From Setomelanomma holmii (lineage: Eukaryota > Ascomycota > Dothideomycetes > Pleosporales > Phaeosphaeriaceae): DNA of 64,000 bases. The stretch lies in NCBI GenBank assembly GCA_010015745.1, contig ML978206.1, positions 62,001 to 126,000 on the forward strand. Reading direction: 5' to 3'. Position numbers and translations under genes: made by a program. Shown here in pieces: positions 49,316 through 60,300 of this stretch. Every line of letters begins with the position of its first letter. Within the stretch, counting starts at the first letter, position 1. The notes below the pieces were generated by a model. That model had not been told where the DNA came from. It was given only the letters and a program-made list of their open reading frames with translations, and did not search any database.

Positions 49316-50863
49316 TCAGCCGTCCACCAAGCAACAGCTGTCGACCGCGCCAAACCCAGCGGCAACACCTCCCTCCTCGCTCTGGTCTCCTTTGGTGCGG
49401 AGAAGATATCCCGCCTCGAAGCTCTCCAAGATCTCGCCCTTTTGCTCAGCGCCGCCTCCATCTCTCCAAAGAGAAACCCCGTAGACTCCTAGTTCGCAAA
49501 TTACGCCGCCTCTTTGCAGCTCCCCGTTTCGAAGGATAGCATTCTTTAGTTGTGGCGGCTCGATCATTTCCATCAGGATGTACGCGGGCCAGTGTGTCTT
49601 GGGGAGTTTCTCGAGGAATGGCGGAATTGCTTTTCGATAGATGTTGTTTCCACCTCCCTCGCGTTGGGGTTTCAGAACATAGCGAGAAGCCGACGCAGGG
49701 TCTGCAGCAAGCTTCCTTGCTTCTCTTCCTGCCTCACTATTGTCCAGCGGGTATATGGGTGCGAACGTGGCCAATACGCGCGCAGCCACTTCGAACTCCG
49801 GCAGGAAGCGTTGCAAGTGTGGTGAGTGTGGAGTAGCCAGCACTTGTTGGACCTTCTTGCAACCAGCAAGATGCGTTAGGATGCTGGGGCATTTGATCGC
49901 TCGGCTCTTTTCTAGATGCAGGCGTGCAGTCCAATCCTCCTCTTTTGGGTAATCGTCAGGCGAATAGCCTGCACGGAAGTAGATTGTGGTGACCTCGAAT
50001 GGAGTGGAGGGTGAGTTCGGTGGTGTGTAGACGAGCGTTCGATCTGAGTCTAGCTTTGTGTGTGACAGTGTCTCACCGAAAGGTAACCTGAATGATCGTA
50101 CGCCGTTCTCTTCCAGCAAGGCATACTCAAGATGTCTTTGATCGAAAACGTTTCGTTCTGGATCTTGCACCACAAAGAGGACGCACAGAGGTCGAGCTGT
50201 CCGCGAAGTTCCGTACGCATTATGCGCGACAGCTAGGCCTTTTGCTAGAGACTTTGCAGACTTACTCTGCCTTAAGTTGTCTGCTTTGATGGGGGAAGAC
50301 ATCGAAGCTGAGTAGGCATCGACCGTGAGCAGGTACTTGTGCAGTGCAGACACCTGAGAGGACAAGCCGCCGAATGAAGATGCTATCGTGTTAAACTCGA
50401 CTTGCTTCAGACCTGGGGTAGAATCTGGCCGACTCGGATCTTTGTGTACCATGTAGTCCGACCTAAAGATACCAAGTGAAAGATTCTGAACATAACCCTC
50501 CTTCTTGACCGCAAGGTGAATTTGCCATAGTTTTGCGACAAAGTCGTCAATGTCGAGCAATTCTTCCACGATACTTTGCAGCCATGTCTCGTCTCTTGCA
50601 ATGGCGGAGTAAAGTTCGTTATACGCTTTCTGAATAGCGAGACCTTCTTCGAAGCAGGATCGAGGAAACAGGCTAGGGAAAAGAGTGACAGGAGCTGTGC
50701 TTGCAAGCACACCTGTCGGATCCTGGGATTGCTGAACGAAGGTGGGCGCCGGTCGTACAGCAAGGCCGTGTGCTATCGACCAGTCTTTCAATGTATTGAG
50801 CAGGTACTTCTCCTCCTCCTTGGACAGCTCCGGCGGATACTCGCCATGCTCAGCAGCACCCAT
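49316..50863 (-). CDS. gsh2: Glutathione synthetase (eukaryotic type)
   Basis: A single exon of 515 residues, the normal length for fungal enzymes. It catalyses the ATP-dependent ligation of glycine to gamma-glutamylcysteine, the second step of glutathione synthesis, in the cytosol as a homodimer. Family landmarks are VEFNTIASSFGGLSSQV (substrate and ATP site), FRAGYSPDDYPKEEDW, and the Gly-rich ATP-grasp loop LKPQREGGGNNIYR, followed by ILMEMIEPP and the C-terminal lid containing GGVAAGFGAVDSCCLVDG. The start ATG is the first in frame and precedes the usual N-terminal helix. Nothing is missing. Confidence 0.96.
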   Translation of the reverse strand: MGAAEHGEYPPELSKEEEKYLLNTLKDWSIAHGLAVRPAPTFVQQSQDPTGVLASTAPVTLFPSLFPRSCFEEGLAIQKAYNELYSAIARDETWLQSIVEELLDIDDFVAKLWQIHLAVKKEGYVQNLSLGIFRSDYMVHKDPSRPDSTPGLKQVEFNTIASSFGGLSSQVSALHKYLLTVDAYSASMSSPIKADNLRQSKSAKSLAKGLAVAHNAYGTSRTARPLCVLFVVQDPERNVFDQRHLEYALLEENGVRSFRLPFGETLSHTKLDSDRTLVYTPPNSPSTPFEVTTIYFRAGYSPDDYPKEEDWTARLHLEKSRAIKCPSILTHLAGCKKVQQVLATPHSPHLQRFLPEFEVAARVLATFAPIYPLDNSEAGREARKLAADPASASRYVLKPQREGGGNNIYRKAIPPFLEKLPKTHWPAYILMEMIEPPQLKNAILRNGELQRGGVICELGVYGVSLWRDGGGAEQKGEILESFEAGYLLRTKGDQSEEGGVAAGFGAVDSCCLVDG

Positions 50864-51424
50864 GATTGGTGGTCTCGCGCCGATGCCTGCCCAGGTAAGA
50901 AAGAGCGTAAGCTAATAGATCGTATTCGTGCTGGCTTGGTTGGGAGAAGGTAGATTCGTATCTTTGGTGTTCCCACTGACGCAAGATCAATTGCATCGGC
51001 TTCGAACACCTTTGGAGATGTATGGGCTGCTGTGGTCGTTTTGACAACCTTACAAATCCCCGCGCTAGCTAGTTGCGATTTCCTCTTCTGCCCCGCCGAA
51101 AGCCGGCCCAGCCCATTCTCAGAAACACTGCGAGCACGTCATCCCCCTCACCTCTGAACATTCGTACGCTACCGGATCCTGGTCACTTATGACTCCGAAA
51201 ACTCGAGTTGTCAGCGCCATCCATGGGTGTTTTTTAAAAGTGAACACGTTCTCACGTGCTAGCGCGTTTGCAGCTGCCACAACGAGCGCACTACCCCACA
51301 TCCCGCGTGTTTGCTCGCTACCGCCGCTACTGGGTGTGATATTCACGAAGACGCGCACCGGACTCCGAAACGCAAGCGACGGGCGCGACATATCTACGCT
51401 AAGATTGGCGCTGCCTGGAACAAG
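50864..51424. promoter_or_regulatory. Divergent promoter region, gsh2 / SAM-like gene
   Basis: A 561 bp interval between start codons of divergently transcribed genes. The plus-strand frame extends upstream of 51425 without an ATG, so that part is treated as leader. No specific regulator site (such as a Yap1 element) was confidently read. Confidence 0.4.
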
Positions 51425-53419
51425 ATGACCACAGACGATCCGTGGTCTTGGACCGTCAACGACCTTATAGCTGAGTTGTGCCATTCGAAGCAGCTGTACC
51501 AGGCTGCAAATGTTACAGCAGAGAATACTCCGGACGGTGTCACCCTTGAAGACCAGTTGCGAGAACAACATGTCACAGGAGCTACTTTCCTCAGTGCCGT
51601 AAACTCGAACACGATCCGGACGGAGCTCGGCATTCCGAACCTAGGACAGAGGCTGGCTTTGGTGTCAGTGATTAAGCTCCTGCGCGGACGTTCAAATGGC
51701 TACACACAGCACTCGACATCGACTGGCGTGAAGGCACTCAACATCAACAACGATGGAGTTTCGACTGTTGATTCATTGCATAGCTTCGACACGAGTGGCA
51801 GAAAGCGTCAAAAGGTGACCCACATCACCCCAACACCACTGATGTATAGCCTCTTGGCTCAGGATCTTCAGCGGCAAGTCGTTGATGGCAGCGGCGAGTT
51901 CGACTACCTATTACGCTGGCAGACAGCGGATCGACCAGTTGCAGAGCATGTCAAGCCGGCGAATGACCCCACAACCACCGAAATTGAAGACTTCACAGAT
52001 GATGACGACTCGTTGGAGGACGAAGAGCAGGCGGCAGAAGTCGAGGAAGAGGAACCAGAGGTTCAGCCAAACATTGCTAGTGAGCGTCGCTATAAGGACG
52101 TCGAACTACAACAGAATCCGGTTCGCGACAAGATTGAACCTCAAAACCGAGCCAAATTGAATCAAGATGAAATCGTTAATATTCTCAACGAATATATCGA
52201 GCATTATACAAACACTTGGACTCCCGAACAGGAGGCACAGAGGGGCGAGAAGCTGGACCCAGTAGCCATGTGGGAAGACGCAGACGCTGCAGGCACACGG
52301 CATCAGCTCATTGAGAAGTACAAATCAGACAGAGCGTACTATCAGCAACGACTCGATAACCTTTGCGATCAAGTCCTCCAGACTCTTGGTAGCAACGCAG
52401 AGAAAGTCTGTCTACAGTGTCGCAACCTTGAAGAGACGATTTCTATGATGGAATTTTCGGACTGGCTCGTAGGCATATACTCTTTAGCGCCTGACAAAGA
52501 CACCGAGGACGAAAGTCCAGAAAGGAGTACGAATCACGCGGGTTCAACGGAATATACAGAGTCAAAACGAGAGAATGAGCACCTAACGCGTCAGACACAG
52601 CTAGCCCAGATTATAGATCTCGGCTCTCCGACTGAATCATCTGTCAGCGAACAGGATGAGATGCTCGTCGATAGCTCCCCTACGCCGGGATCGGAAATCG
52701 AAAGACAGACCCCACGCTCACCTGAGCGTTTCCATAGTACCGACGCAGTAATCGCTGATACCATCGAACCTGCAGCAAAGCCTGTTCCTCCACCTCCAAC
52801 AGCACGCACAGCGACCTCCCGATCGCTTGCACAGCTTGGAGATGAGCCAGAAAATGCATCAATTGCTTCAGCACGCCGCTGGAGGTGGACCGATCTGATT
52901 GACTCCCAAGATAGAAAACGTGTCGTCATCAAAGCGTTACTAGAGTTGAACTCAGACGATTTAGAGATCATCAGGACGCGCCTCAGAACGGTCGGAAAAG
53001 CGGACATGATCCGAGAGATACCTGCATCCCTTCAAATGTTCTCGAGGAAGGAGACCAAGATGCATGGGGTTCTTCAGAGGGACATGCCAAAAATCGTTAC
53101 CTCTACCAAGCTCTTCCTGTGCTGGTGGCTGTGCGACAATTACTTTCGCGCCAACCCTTCGATGTGGCATCTAGAGGAGTTGCAGAACTGTCTCGAGGAA
53201 GGATCGCCAGACCCTAGTACCTTTTGCGACTTCCTCAGCACAGTGATGAGGACGACGTTTAGCCCAGATGCACTGCGAAATCCGGACCAACCGTCGCAAA
53301 GGGAAATTATTGAGATCTCAGATGACGACGAACCGGTTCGACCTTCCGCAGAGCAACATGCTAAGCAGCCAATACAACCGACAGCTTCGCATCGGCCAGC
53401 AGCTATCGTCGTTGATTGA
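51425..53419 (+). CDS. SAM-like domain acidic nuclear protein, unknown function
   Basis: A single exon of 664 residues from the first in-frame ATG. Residues 1-90 look like a SAM/pointed-type helical domain: DPWSWTVNDLIAELC at the start, GIPNLGQRLALVSVIKLL at its end, a pattern seen at the N-terminus of several ascomycete nuclear proteins. A very acidic stretch follows (TDDDDSLEDEEQAAEVEEEE, near 195-215), then a helical middle with Cys pairs (KVCLQCRNLEE) and a Ser/Pro-rich linker. A second folded-looking region (WRWTDLIDSQDRKRVVIKAL to VMRTTFSPDALRNPDQ) comes near the end. The C-terminus carries a SUMO-interacting-type motif REIIEISDDDEPVRP. A chromatin or DNA-repair role would fit, but this is inference from composition. 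Confidence 0.75.
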   Translation: MTTDDPWSWTVNDLIAELCHSKQLYQAANVTAENTPDGVTLEDQLREQHVTGATFLSAVNSNTIRTELGIPNLGQRLALVSVIKLLRGRSNGYTQHSTSTGVKALNINNDGVSTVDSLHSFDTSGRKRQKVTHITPTPLMYSLLAQDLQRQVVDGSGEFDYLLRWQTADRPVAEHVKPANDPTTTEIEDFTDDDDSLEDEEQAAEVEEEEPEVQPNIASERRYKDVELQQNPVRDKIEPQNRAKLNQDEIVNILNEYIEHYTNTWTPEQEAQRGEKLDPVAMWEDADAAGTRHQLIEKYKSDRAYYQQRLDNLCDQVLQTLGSNAEKVCLQCRNLEETISMMEFSDWLVGIYSLAPDKDTEDESPERSTNHAGSTEYTESKRENEHLTRQTQLAQIIDLGSPTESSVSEQDEMLVDSSPTPGSEIERQTPRSPERFHSTDAVIADTIEPAAKPVPPPPTARTATSRSLAQLGDEPENASIASARRWRWTDLIDSQDRKRVVIKALLELNSDDLEIIRTRLRTVGKADMIREIPASLQMFSRKETKMHGVLQRDMPKIVTSTKLFLCWWLCDNYFRANPSMWHLEELQNCLEEGSPDPSTFCDFLSTVMRTTFSPDALRNPDQPSQREIIEISDDDEPVRPSAEQHAKQPIQPTASHRPAAIVVD

Positions 53420-54754
53420 ATCGGTGGACAAGGAGTCTCACAATTCGATTTCCTGTTGTTGATGTATGCGAGCTTTTTCTGTACCATACCGATGGGTACT
53501 GAAACCAAGGCTCGGCGTTTAGTTGTGCATTTAACAAGAAGATACCCATGTCCTGTTTTGATTAGTCTTTCTTCTCCTTCCGGAGCTGTACATAGGCAAA
53601 CGAGCTTCTTGTGCAGAGCTGCAAAGTATGCTGGTATGTTGCCACGCACGAATCTCACTCCACTCAAAAGACCTTTGTCGATTCCACATTTCTTTCTTAC
53701 TACCAACATGCGTCAAAGACTTCACTACAGGCACAGATCGCATTGTTTCAACCTCGCAGTCATGGAGGCCGGCATGCTCTCGGCATGCGGACAATGCCGC
53801 TCTGGAACGTTGTGCTGAGGCATCGAACGATCCCCACAATTCCGCAGTGGAGCAGCATGCGCAAGAGGACTCGAAGGTGTGCACAGAATTGCGCACATTG
53901 AGAGAAAGCTAATGGTCGTTTATAGCAACCACACATACCTCGGTAAGGGTAAAGCAGTACGCGAAGCCGATCATCGCATCTGCATTATACTTGAAGTTTG
54001 ACCCAGGCCCGTAGCCAGCTCCTTTGTAAAGTGCTGGCGTTGGCTTGTACGATCTTCCGGACGGCTTTGTTTCCGAGCGACCCATCGCCGATAGTTCGGG
54101 ATTCGATTTGTGTGGAGTGCATTAGCTTGGAATAGTCCGCTATGTGACGGAATGAAGTCAAGGTCTCCGAGGCTCCTCAAAATGCATGTGCGATGGGTGT
54201 TACAGGTGTCAGGGTTACCGTGGGCGAGCGAGAGCGAGTGCCGGCAAGGATGACTGGGTGTGAGGGCAACGTCTCCGATCGGCGCATGCTGACTTCGAGC
54301 ACGCTCTCACTCTGATACTGCCAAACGGACATGTGTGAAGGATTCTGTTTGGTATTGAAGAACTCGCAGTCAGTATGAGATCCAATCGCAGCTCCCTTCC
54401 GAACCCTTTCACCAGAACAATGGGCGCGAAGGTCTTCAGCACAACTTTGGCCAGACCTAGACAAGGCGGAAGAGACAGGTCGGTACCCCACATGCGGATC
54501 AGCTCAATTAAGGATTAGAGTGAACAGCGTGCCGTCGGCATCTCGACTAAGCTCAGGTGGCCAATGATGATGCGCGTATTGCAAGCCTCGGACAAGGGCC
54601 TAAGCATCGCTTTCGGTTTTTGCTCATTTTAAACTGTCCGCTCTGACACACTTCCGAATCGACCTCCCTCCCACCGCTCCTCCTCTTCCTACATTTACGA
54701 CCCCGTAGAAGTCCATCCCATCGAATCCACGCATCCGCCGAGCAATTGACCACC
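53420..54754. other. Intergenic 1.3 kb upstream of 5-aminolevulinate synthase
   Basis: No gene was recognised. The distal part is the 3' flank of the SAM-like gene. The proximal 250 bp is the promoter and pyrimidine-rich leader of the 5-aminolevulinate synthase gene, with a CCAAT box listed separately. Confidence 0.45.
54561..54565 (+). promoter_or_regulatory. CCAAT box upstream of the 5-aminolevulinate synthase gene
   Basis: A CCAAT pentamer about 190 bases before the ATG, in the sense orientation. The fungal CCAAT-binding (HAP) complex, with HapX, controls heme and iron genes, so a functional site is plausible. A five-base match alone is weak evidence. Confidence 0.3.
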
Positions 54755-56709
54755 ATGGAGGCTCTCTTGCGCCAGTCGAGGTCTATGTGCCCGTTCCTCT
54801 CGAAGACGTCCCCCGCCACGCTCCGCTCGCTCTCCACCACCGCTGCCGGCCACGATGTGTCTCCCGGCGCCGGGAGCATGTCGAACCTACAAGTCCTGGG
54901 TCGTCGCTGCCCGATCATGGGCAAGGCGCTTGCCGTTCAGAGCGCCCGCAGTGGCAACAGCGCTCTTGCTGGAGCTTTCGGCGGTGTGCGTGCTTACCAC
55001 TCGCGTGTCAGCCGGGCGAAATTGCACACCACTACTTCAAAGGAGGCCCAGGCCATCGAAATCGAGAGTTTGAGGGCGAAGCAGGGTACGACACATCTTC
55101 CTGTGTGCTCGCACGGTCATTGCGTCATGAGCGCATGACGGCGAACACGGCACAAAGGCAAAAACTAGCTAACCATATTTCAGGTCCTATTCCCTTCCCG
55201 CCTGGTGTTCAGAAGCCAGCGGCAAAGCCAACCCACGTTGCGCACCCCCACGACCCGCAGGCCAAGACGTTCGACTATGAGGGTTTCTACCACAATGAGC
55301 TCGATAAGAAGCACAAGGACAAGTCTTACCGCTACTTCAACAACATCAACCGCATGGCCAAGGAATTTCCCCGCGCTCATTTGGCCTCCAAGGAAGAAAA
55401 GGTCACCGTATGGTGCTCCAACGACTACCTCGGCATGGGCCGCAATCCGTATGTGCTGAAGTCCATGCATGAGACCCTGGACAACTATGGGGCTGGTGCT
55501 GGTGGTACTAGGAACATCTCTGGCCACAATCAACACGCCGTAGCTCTGGAGGATACTATTGCCAAACTCCATGCTAAGGAGGCCGCGCTTGTGTTCTCTT
55601 CATGCTATGTCGCAAATGATGCGACGCTGGCAACGCTTGGAAGCAAGCTGCCCAATTGTGTCATTCTCTCGGACAGCCTCAACCATGCTTCGATGATCCA
55701 GGGTATCCGCCACTCTGGTGCGAAGAAGCTGGTCTTCAAGCACAACGATCTCGCAGACCTGGAAGCCAAGCTACAGTCGATCCCTGCGGAGTACCCCAAG
55801 ATAATCGCGTTTGAGAGTGTATACAGCATGTGTGGGTCAATTGGCCCCATTGAAGGAATCTGCGACCTGGCTGAGAAGTACGGCGCAATCACCTTTTTGG
55901 ACGAAGTCCATGCTGTAGGCATGTACGGACCACACGGCGCCGGTGTCGCTGAACACCTCGATTACGAATCCCACAAGGCTGGCAAGCCTCAAGGAACTGT
56001 TCAGGACCGCGTTGACATCATTACCGGCACTCTTGGGAAAGCATATGGCTGTGTTGGCGGTTACATTGCCGGTACCGCCAAGCTCGTTGACACAATCAGG
56101 TCTCTTGCGCCTGGTTTCATTTTCACCACATCGCTTCCACCAGCGACCATGGCGGGCGCGAAGGCTGCCATTGAATACCAAGCTAACTACCAGGGTGACA
56201 GGCGTCTTCAGCAGCTGCACACACGTGCAGTAAAGGACGCTTTGAGCGACAAGGACATTCCGGTCATTCCTAACCCAAGTCATATTGTTCCTTTGCTTGT
56301 CGGAGATGCTGAGGTAGCTAAGAAGGCCTCTGACCTTCTTCTCGAGGATTGGGGCATCTACGTCCAAGCTATCAACTACCCAACTGTCCCTGTTGGCCAG
56401 GAGCGCCTCCGCATTACGCCTACTCCCGGCCACGTGCGCGAGTACCGCGACCATCTTGTTCAGGCAATTGATGCCGTCTGGAAGCAGCTCGGCATCAAGC
56501 GCACCAGCGAGTGGGCTGCCCAAGGCGGCTTCATTGGTGTAGGAGTAGAAGGCAAGGAAGTCGAACAACCACTTTGGACCGACGAACAGCTCGAAGTTGA
56601 CACCGTCTTGAAGGAGCTCAAGGCTGGGCAGGGTGCGCAGGACGTACTGGAAACTATCCTGGAGATCGAGCGCAAGGCCACCGCGCAAGCCGTTGCTGCC
56701 GCTGCTTGA
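54755..56709 (+). CDS. hem1: 5-aminolevulinate synthase, mitochondrial (HEM1)
   Basis: Two exons (54755-55085 and 55184-56709, 98 bp intron with AGCTAAC branch site) give 618 residues. It condenses glycine and succinyl-CoA to 5-aminolevulinate with PLP, the first step of heme synthesis in the mitochondrial matrix. The basic, Ser/Ala-rich presequence contains two Cys-Pro heme-regulatory-type motifs, MCPF at Cys12 and RCPIM at Cys52. The catalytic core includes VWCSNDYLGMG, GAGAGGTRNISG, FLDEVHAVGMYG and the PLP-binding Lys396 in TGTLGKAYGCVGG. The C-terminal domain ends with an Ala-rich tail. The start was chosen at the ATG in context CACCATGG, which gives the full targeting peptide. Long antisense ORFs on this gene are shadows. 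Confidence 0.96.
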
Positions 56710-57324
56710 ATTCACATGATTTGAGATGAGACGAAACGCAGAAGGTCTGGTCGCTCGTTCAAACTTTTAGACCTAGGATAGTTTTGGACGATAGTCCATG
56801 CAATAACGAATTGTTCGTTTGCCCACTACCACATCTTTGAACCTGTTTCCGCAAGTTGAAGGCCTCCACAGCTGGCATGGTGCTGAATATGATTTTTCCT
56901 TGGGTGAACACCACATCATAGTGTGACTCAGGGACGGTTCTAAGCCTGTAAGAGTAGCGAGTGAAAGAACTTTGAAGGCTACGACAATAGCAATCATATG
57001 ACTATTGTGATGGTGAAAGTGAGCCCTCGAGAGCGCCAGGCGCACAGACGCGGGATATCTTGGCCGACGCTAGCTATCGCAGCTTGAGCCTCAAAGTTAA
57101 GACACGCTCATCATTTATCGACCGCGCCCAACGCAACGCGACTTGTCCCCTGTTGCCGGCCCATCTGATCGCGGGTTCTTTCTGTCACTCCTTTCATTAG
57201 TAGCCCTCCCGCGATCACCCTTTGCGAACCTTTGTGCAGCGCTGCAACCTCCACTTTGCATGCTCCGCACCTCACCGGTCAACTCTTGACCTTCGCCGGT
57301 CTCTCAACTGTAGAGAGCACCACC
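56710..57324. other. Intergenic, 3' flank of HEM1 and promoter of THO2
   Basis: A 615 bp tandem interval. The last 150 bases are pyrimidine-rich and fit a fungal promoter/leader. An in-frame extension upstream of the THO2 ATG begins at 57232 but is low in quality and was not used. Confidence 0.45.
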
Positions 57325-60300
57325 ATGGCACCCCCAAAGCGCAAGCGAACCGAGCGCGGATACTCACAAGATGAGCCCCCACGTGGATCACCACATCGCC
57401 CTGAGCAGTTGCGCATGGGCATGAACCATAACCAGCAATCGCAGCAGAATAGCCCGCGAGGAGGAGGTAACGCACGCCGTCAAAGCCGCAACAATGGACG
57501 CGGTGGCTCCAGCGTCCCGCAAAGCCCCAATGTCTCGCATGCGTCGCTCACCGCCATGTCTCCGCCTACCAGCAGCTTCCCACCGAGCAGACCTTCACAG
57601 GCAGCCCAATCCGCACCTGCCCCGCCGACTCCCCAACCGCCGCCGCCGCCTGCTTCTACACCGGAGGTACCTGCGAGCAACGAGTACCTCACAGCACAGC
57701 GAGTCGCCAAGTGGAATAGCGAGGCTTGTAATGCCATTCTGGAAGCGGCTGCATCAGCGCAGCGCGACGGCGATGTGCTCACATTGTCTGTCATCTTCCA
57801 CGAGATCATCGAGGCTGCCCTTGACCACCAGATGGTTGCGACAGAGCTGGGATCCCTAGTACGAGACATCGTCGCCTCGCCCTCCAGTGACGATATAGAT
57901 CCTACATCGACTTTCCTCGACACACTGAGTTCATTGACGCAGAACAAAGACAAGCAGGCCCTGGCTCAACAGATGCTGATGGCGACGGACATCGACATTT
58001 CGCGCATGCGCAATGAGCTGGAAAGTGACCTGTTGGGATCACTGGGCTTAGTCCGCGATAGCTTTAGCAAGATGGCTGTTCGCAAGGCAACGCACGCGCT
58101 CTACCGCCAGTCGAACTACAACCTGCTACGCGAAGAGACGGAAGGCTACTCCAAGCTCATGACCGAATACTTCACCACGGTGAACAGCGAGCCGCCAAAT
58201 CAGGAGGTCGTAAACCAGACATATCAGCGAGTGAACGCTCTGATTGGCGCATTCGACCTCGATATTGGCCGGGTCCTCGATGTCACCCTGGATGTCTTCG
58301 CCAACCTCCTTGTCAAGCATGGCAAATTCTTTGTCAAGTTGCTACGATCGAGCGCGTGGTGGCCAGAGTTACGGGATTTGGACAACATTGAGTGGGAGGA
58401 GCCGGAAGTTACCACACTGCCAAAGTGGGCGCAACCAAACTCACCGCTGTGGTACTACTCCGACCAGGAAAAGGAAGAACAGTTGCGGCTACGTGAGCAA
58501 CGTGACAAGAAATTCTGGCAACGGGTTGGAGAACTTGGTGAGCGCGCAGGAATCCAAGCATTCTTCGAGCTCGGTGCACGGCGCATCACATCGGACAATA
58601 GACAGCCTGATCGAACCATGCCCGCCGAGGGCGCATCGCTATCAAAACAACAAGCCGCCAGAAATTGGGCAGACGAGTGGATAATGCAGACGGGAACCTT
58701 ACCGCCTCCGAGCAACGACATTGCCGCCCAACTACTTGGCTTCAAGCTTCGATTCTACGCCTCCGATACTCGAGACGCCAGCGACTTCCTACCAGACAAC
58801 CTTGTATACCTCGCCGCGTTATTGATCAAGATTGGTTTCATCTCAATACTGGATCTGTATCCTCATCTTTACCCACTGGAAGAGGATATGTCAGCCCACA
58901 AGGAGAAGCTCCTAAAGGCCAGAAAACAAAAGGAAGAGAAGGAGCGTGGATCAGTACGCAATGCTCTCACGATGTCTGGCGCCTTGCCAGACGAGGAGCG
59001 ACCGGGTCTACCAGCTGTTAGCCGCCTACGAGATGCCGCCTCCAAATCTGAGTCGGAGAGGAGTACACCGGCTAAGTCCGATGAGGCCTCTGAGAAGAAG
59101 AGCTCGCTGCCAGAGCCTGCCGACCAGAAATATCAGCTACTCAAGGGTCTGCTATGCATCGGAGCACTCCCTGAGGCCCTATTCATCCTTGGGCGCCATC
59201 CATGGCTACTCGACGTCTATGCAGATCTCTCCGACTATTTGTTCCGTATTGCACATCACTCGCTGAACAATGTCTACGAAGCCACTCGACCGGCAGCCGC
59301 TGACGAAGTTTCCGTTTCCCACAAAGGTGCAGGTCTGCGTACAGGATCACGTCCTAGCGACTTTGTACCTCGCCGAGTGCTTCGGTGGGCGAAACCTGAC
59401 ATGCGTGATTTTGGCGAGGCCACAGACTACAAGTTCTATTGGGAAGATTGGCTCGACAACGTTCCCATCTGTCAGGGAGTCGACGACGTTATCAAACTCT
59501 GCACCTCTTTCCTTGGCCTGCTTGGCCCAGAATGCGGCAAAGATGTCGTGCTACTGACGAAGATCGTCCGCATTGCTCGGAAAAGTTTCATCGATGACTC
59601 TTCAGAATCGAATCGCAAGCGATGGGTAGGCTTTTGCGCCACCTTCATAACGCCGGCATTGTCGTTCACTGGCTGCAACCCCGGTATTGTCAACGAAGTC
59701 TGGGCCTTGATGAAGCACTTCGACACTGCGACGCGATATAGCATATACCAACAATGGTTTACCAGCACCAAACCGGCATCACTCCGAACCGTCTTCGAAA
59801 AGACCGCGGCCAAGACGAAATATGATCTCGACAGGGTCGCTGCAAGTAACACAAAAGAGTATGGCAGGAAGATTGCCCAAATCTCGTATGCGAGCCCAGG
59901 AATCGTCTTTCAGTTGACTCTTAAGAGACTCATCAGCTATCCCAACATGATCGATACGCTCGTGGAGTGTGTCCGATACCTTACGGTCATGGGATACGAT
60001 GTCCTCACTTGGACACTAGTAAACTTCTTCATCCGGCCTGAAAAGGGCGGAATGCAGGACGACGGCATGTTGACAGCGCCTTGGCTGAAGAATATCGCCT
60101 CCTTCGTCGGGAAAGCCTACCACAGACACGCTTTCATGGATCCGACACCTGTCCTCCAGTTCGCCACGCATCAATTGTTGCAGACCGAAGGCGAGCTGTA
60201 CATGCTTGACGTTCTCGAGCAGATTCTAAAGCACATGGGTGGAATCAGCATTTACGGTTCGCTTTCCGAACACATGATCCTTTCTTTGTGCGCTGGACCC

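Noticed and set aside
55837..56715. 292-codon open frame antisense to 5-aminolevulinate synthase
   Set aside because: It is the complement of a strongly conserved coding exon; no family motif, and codon bias of the sense gene explains the openness.
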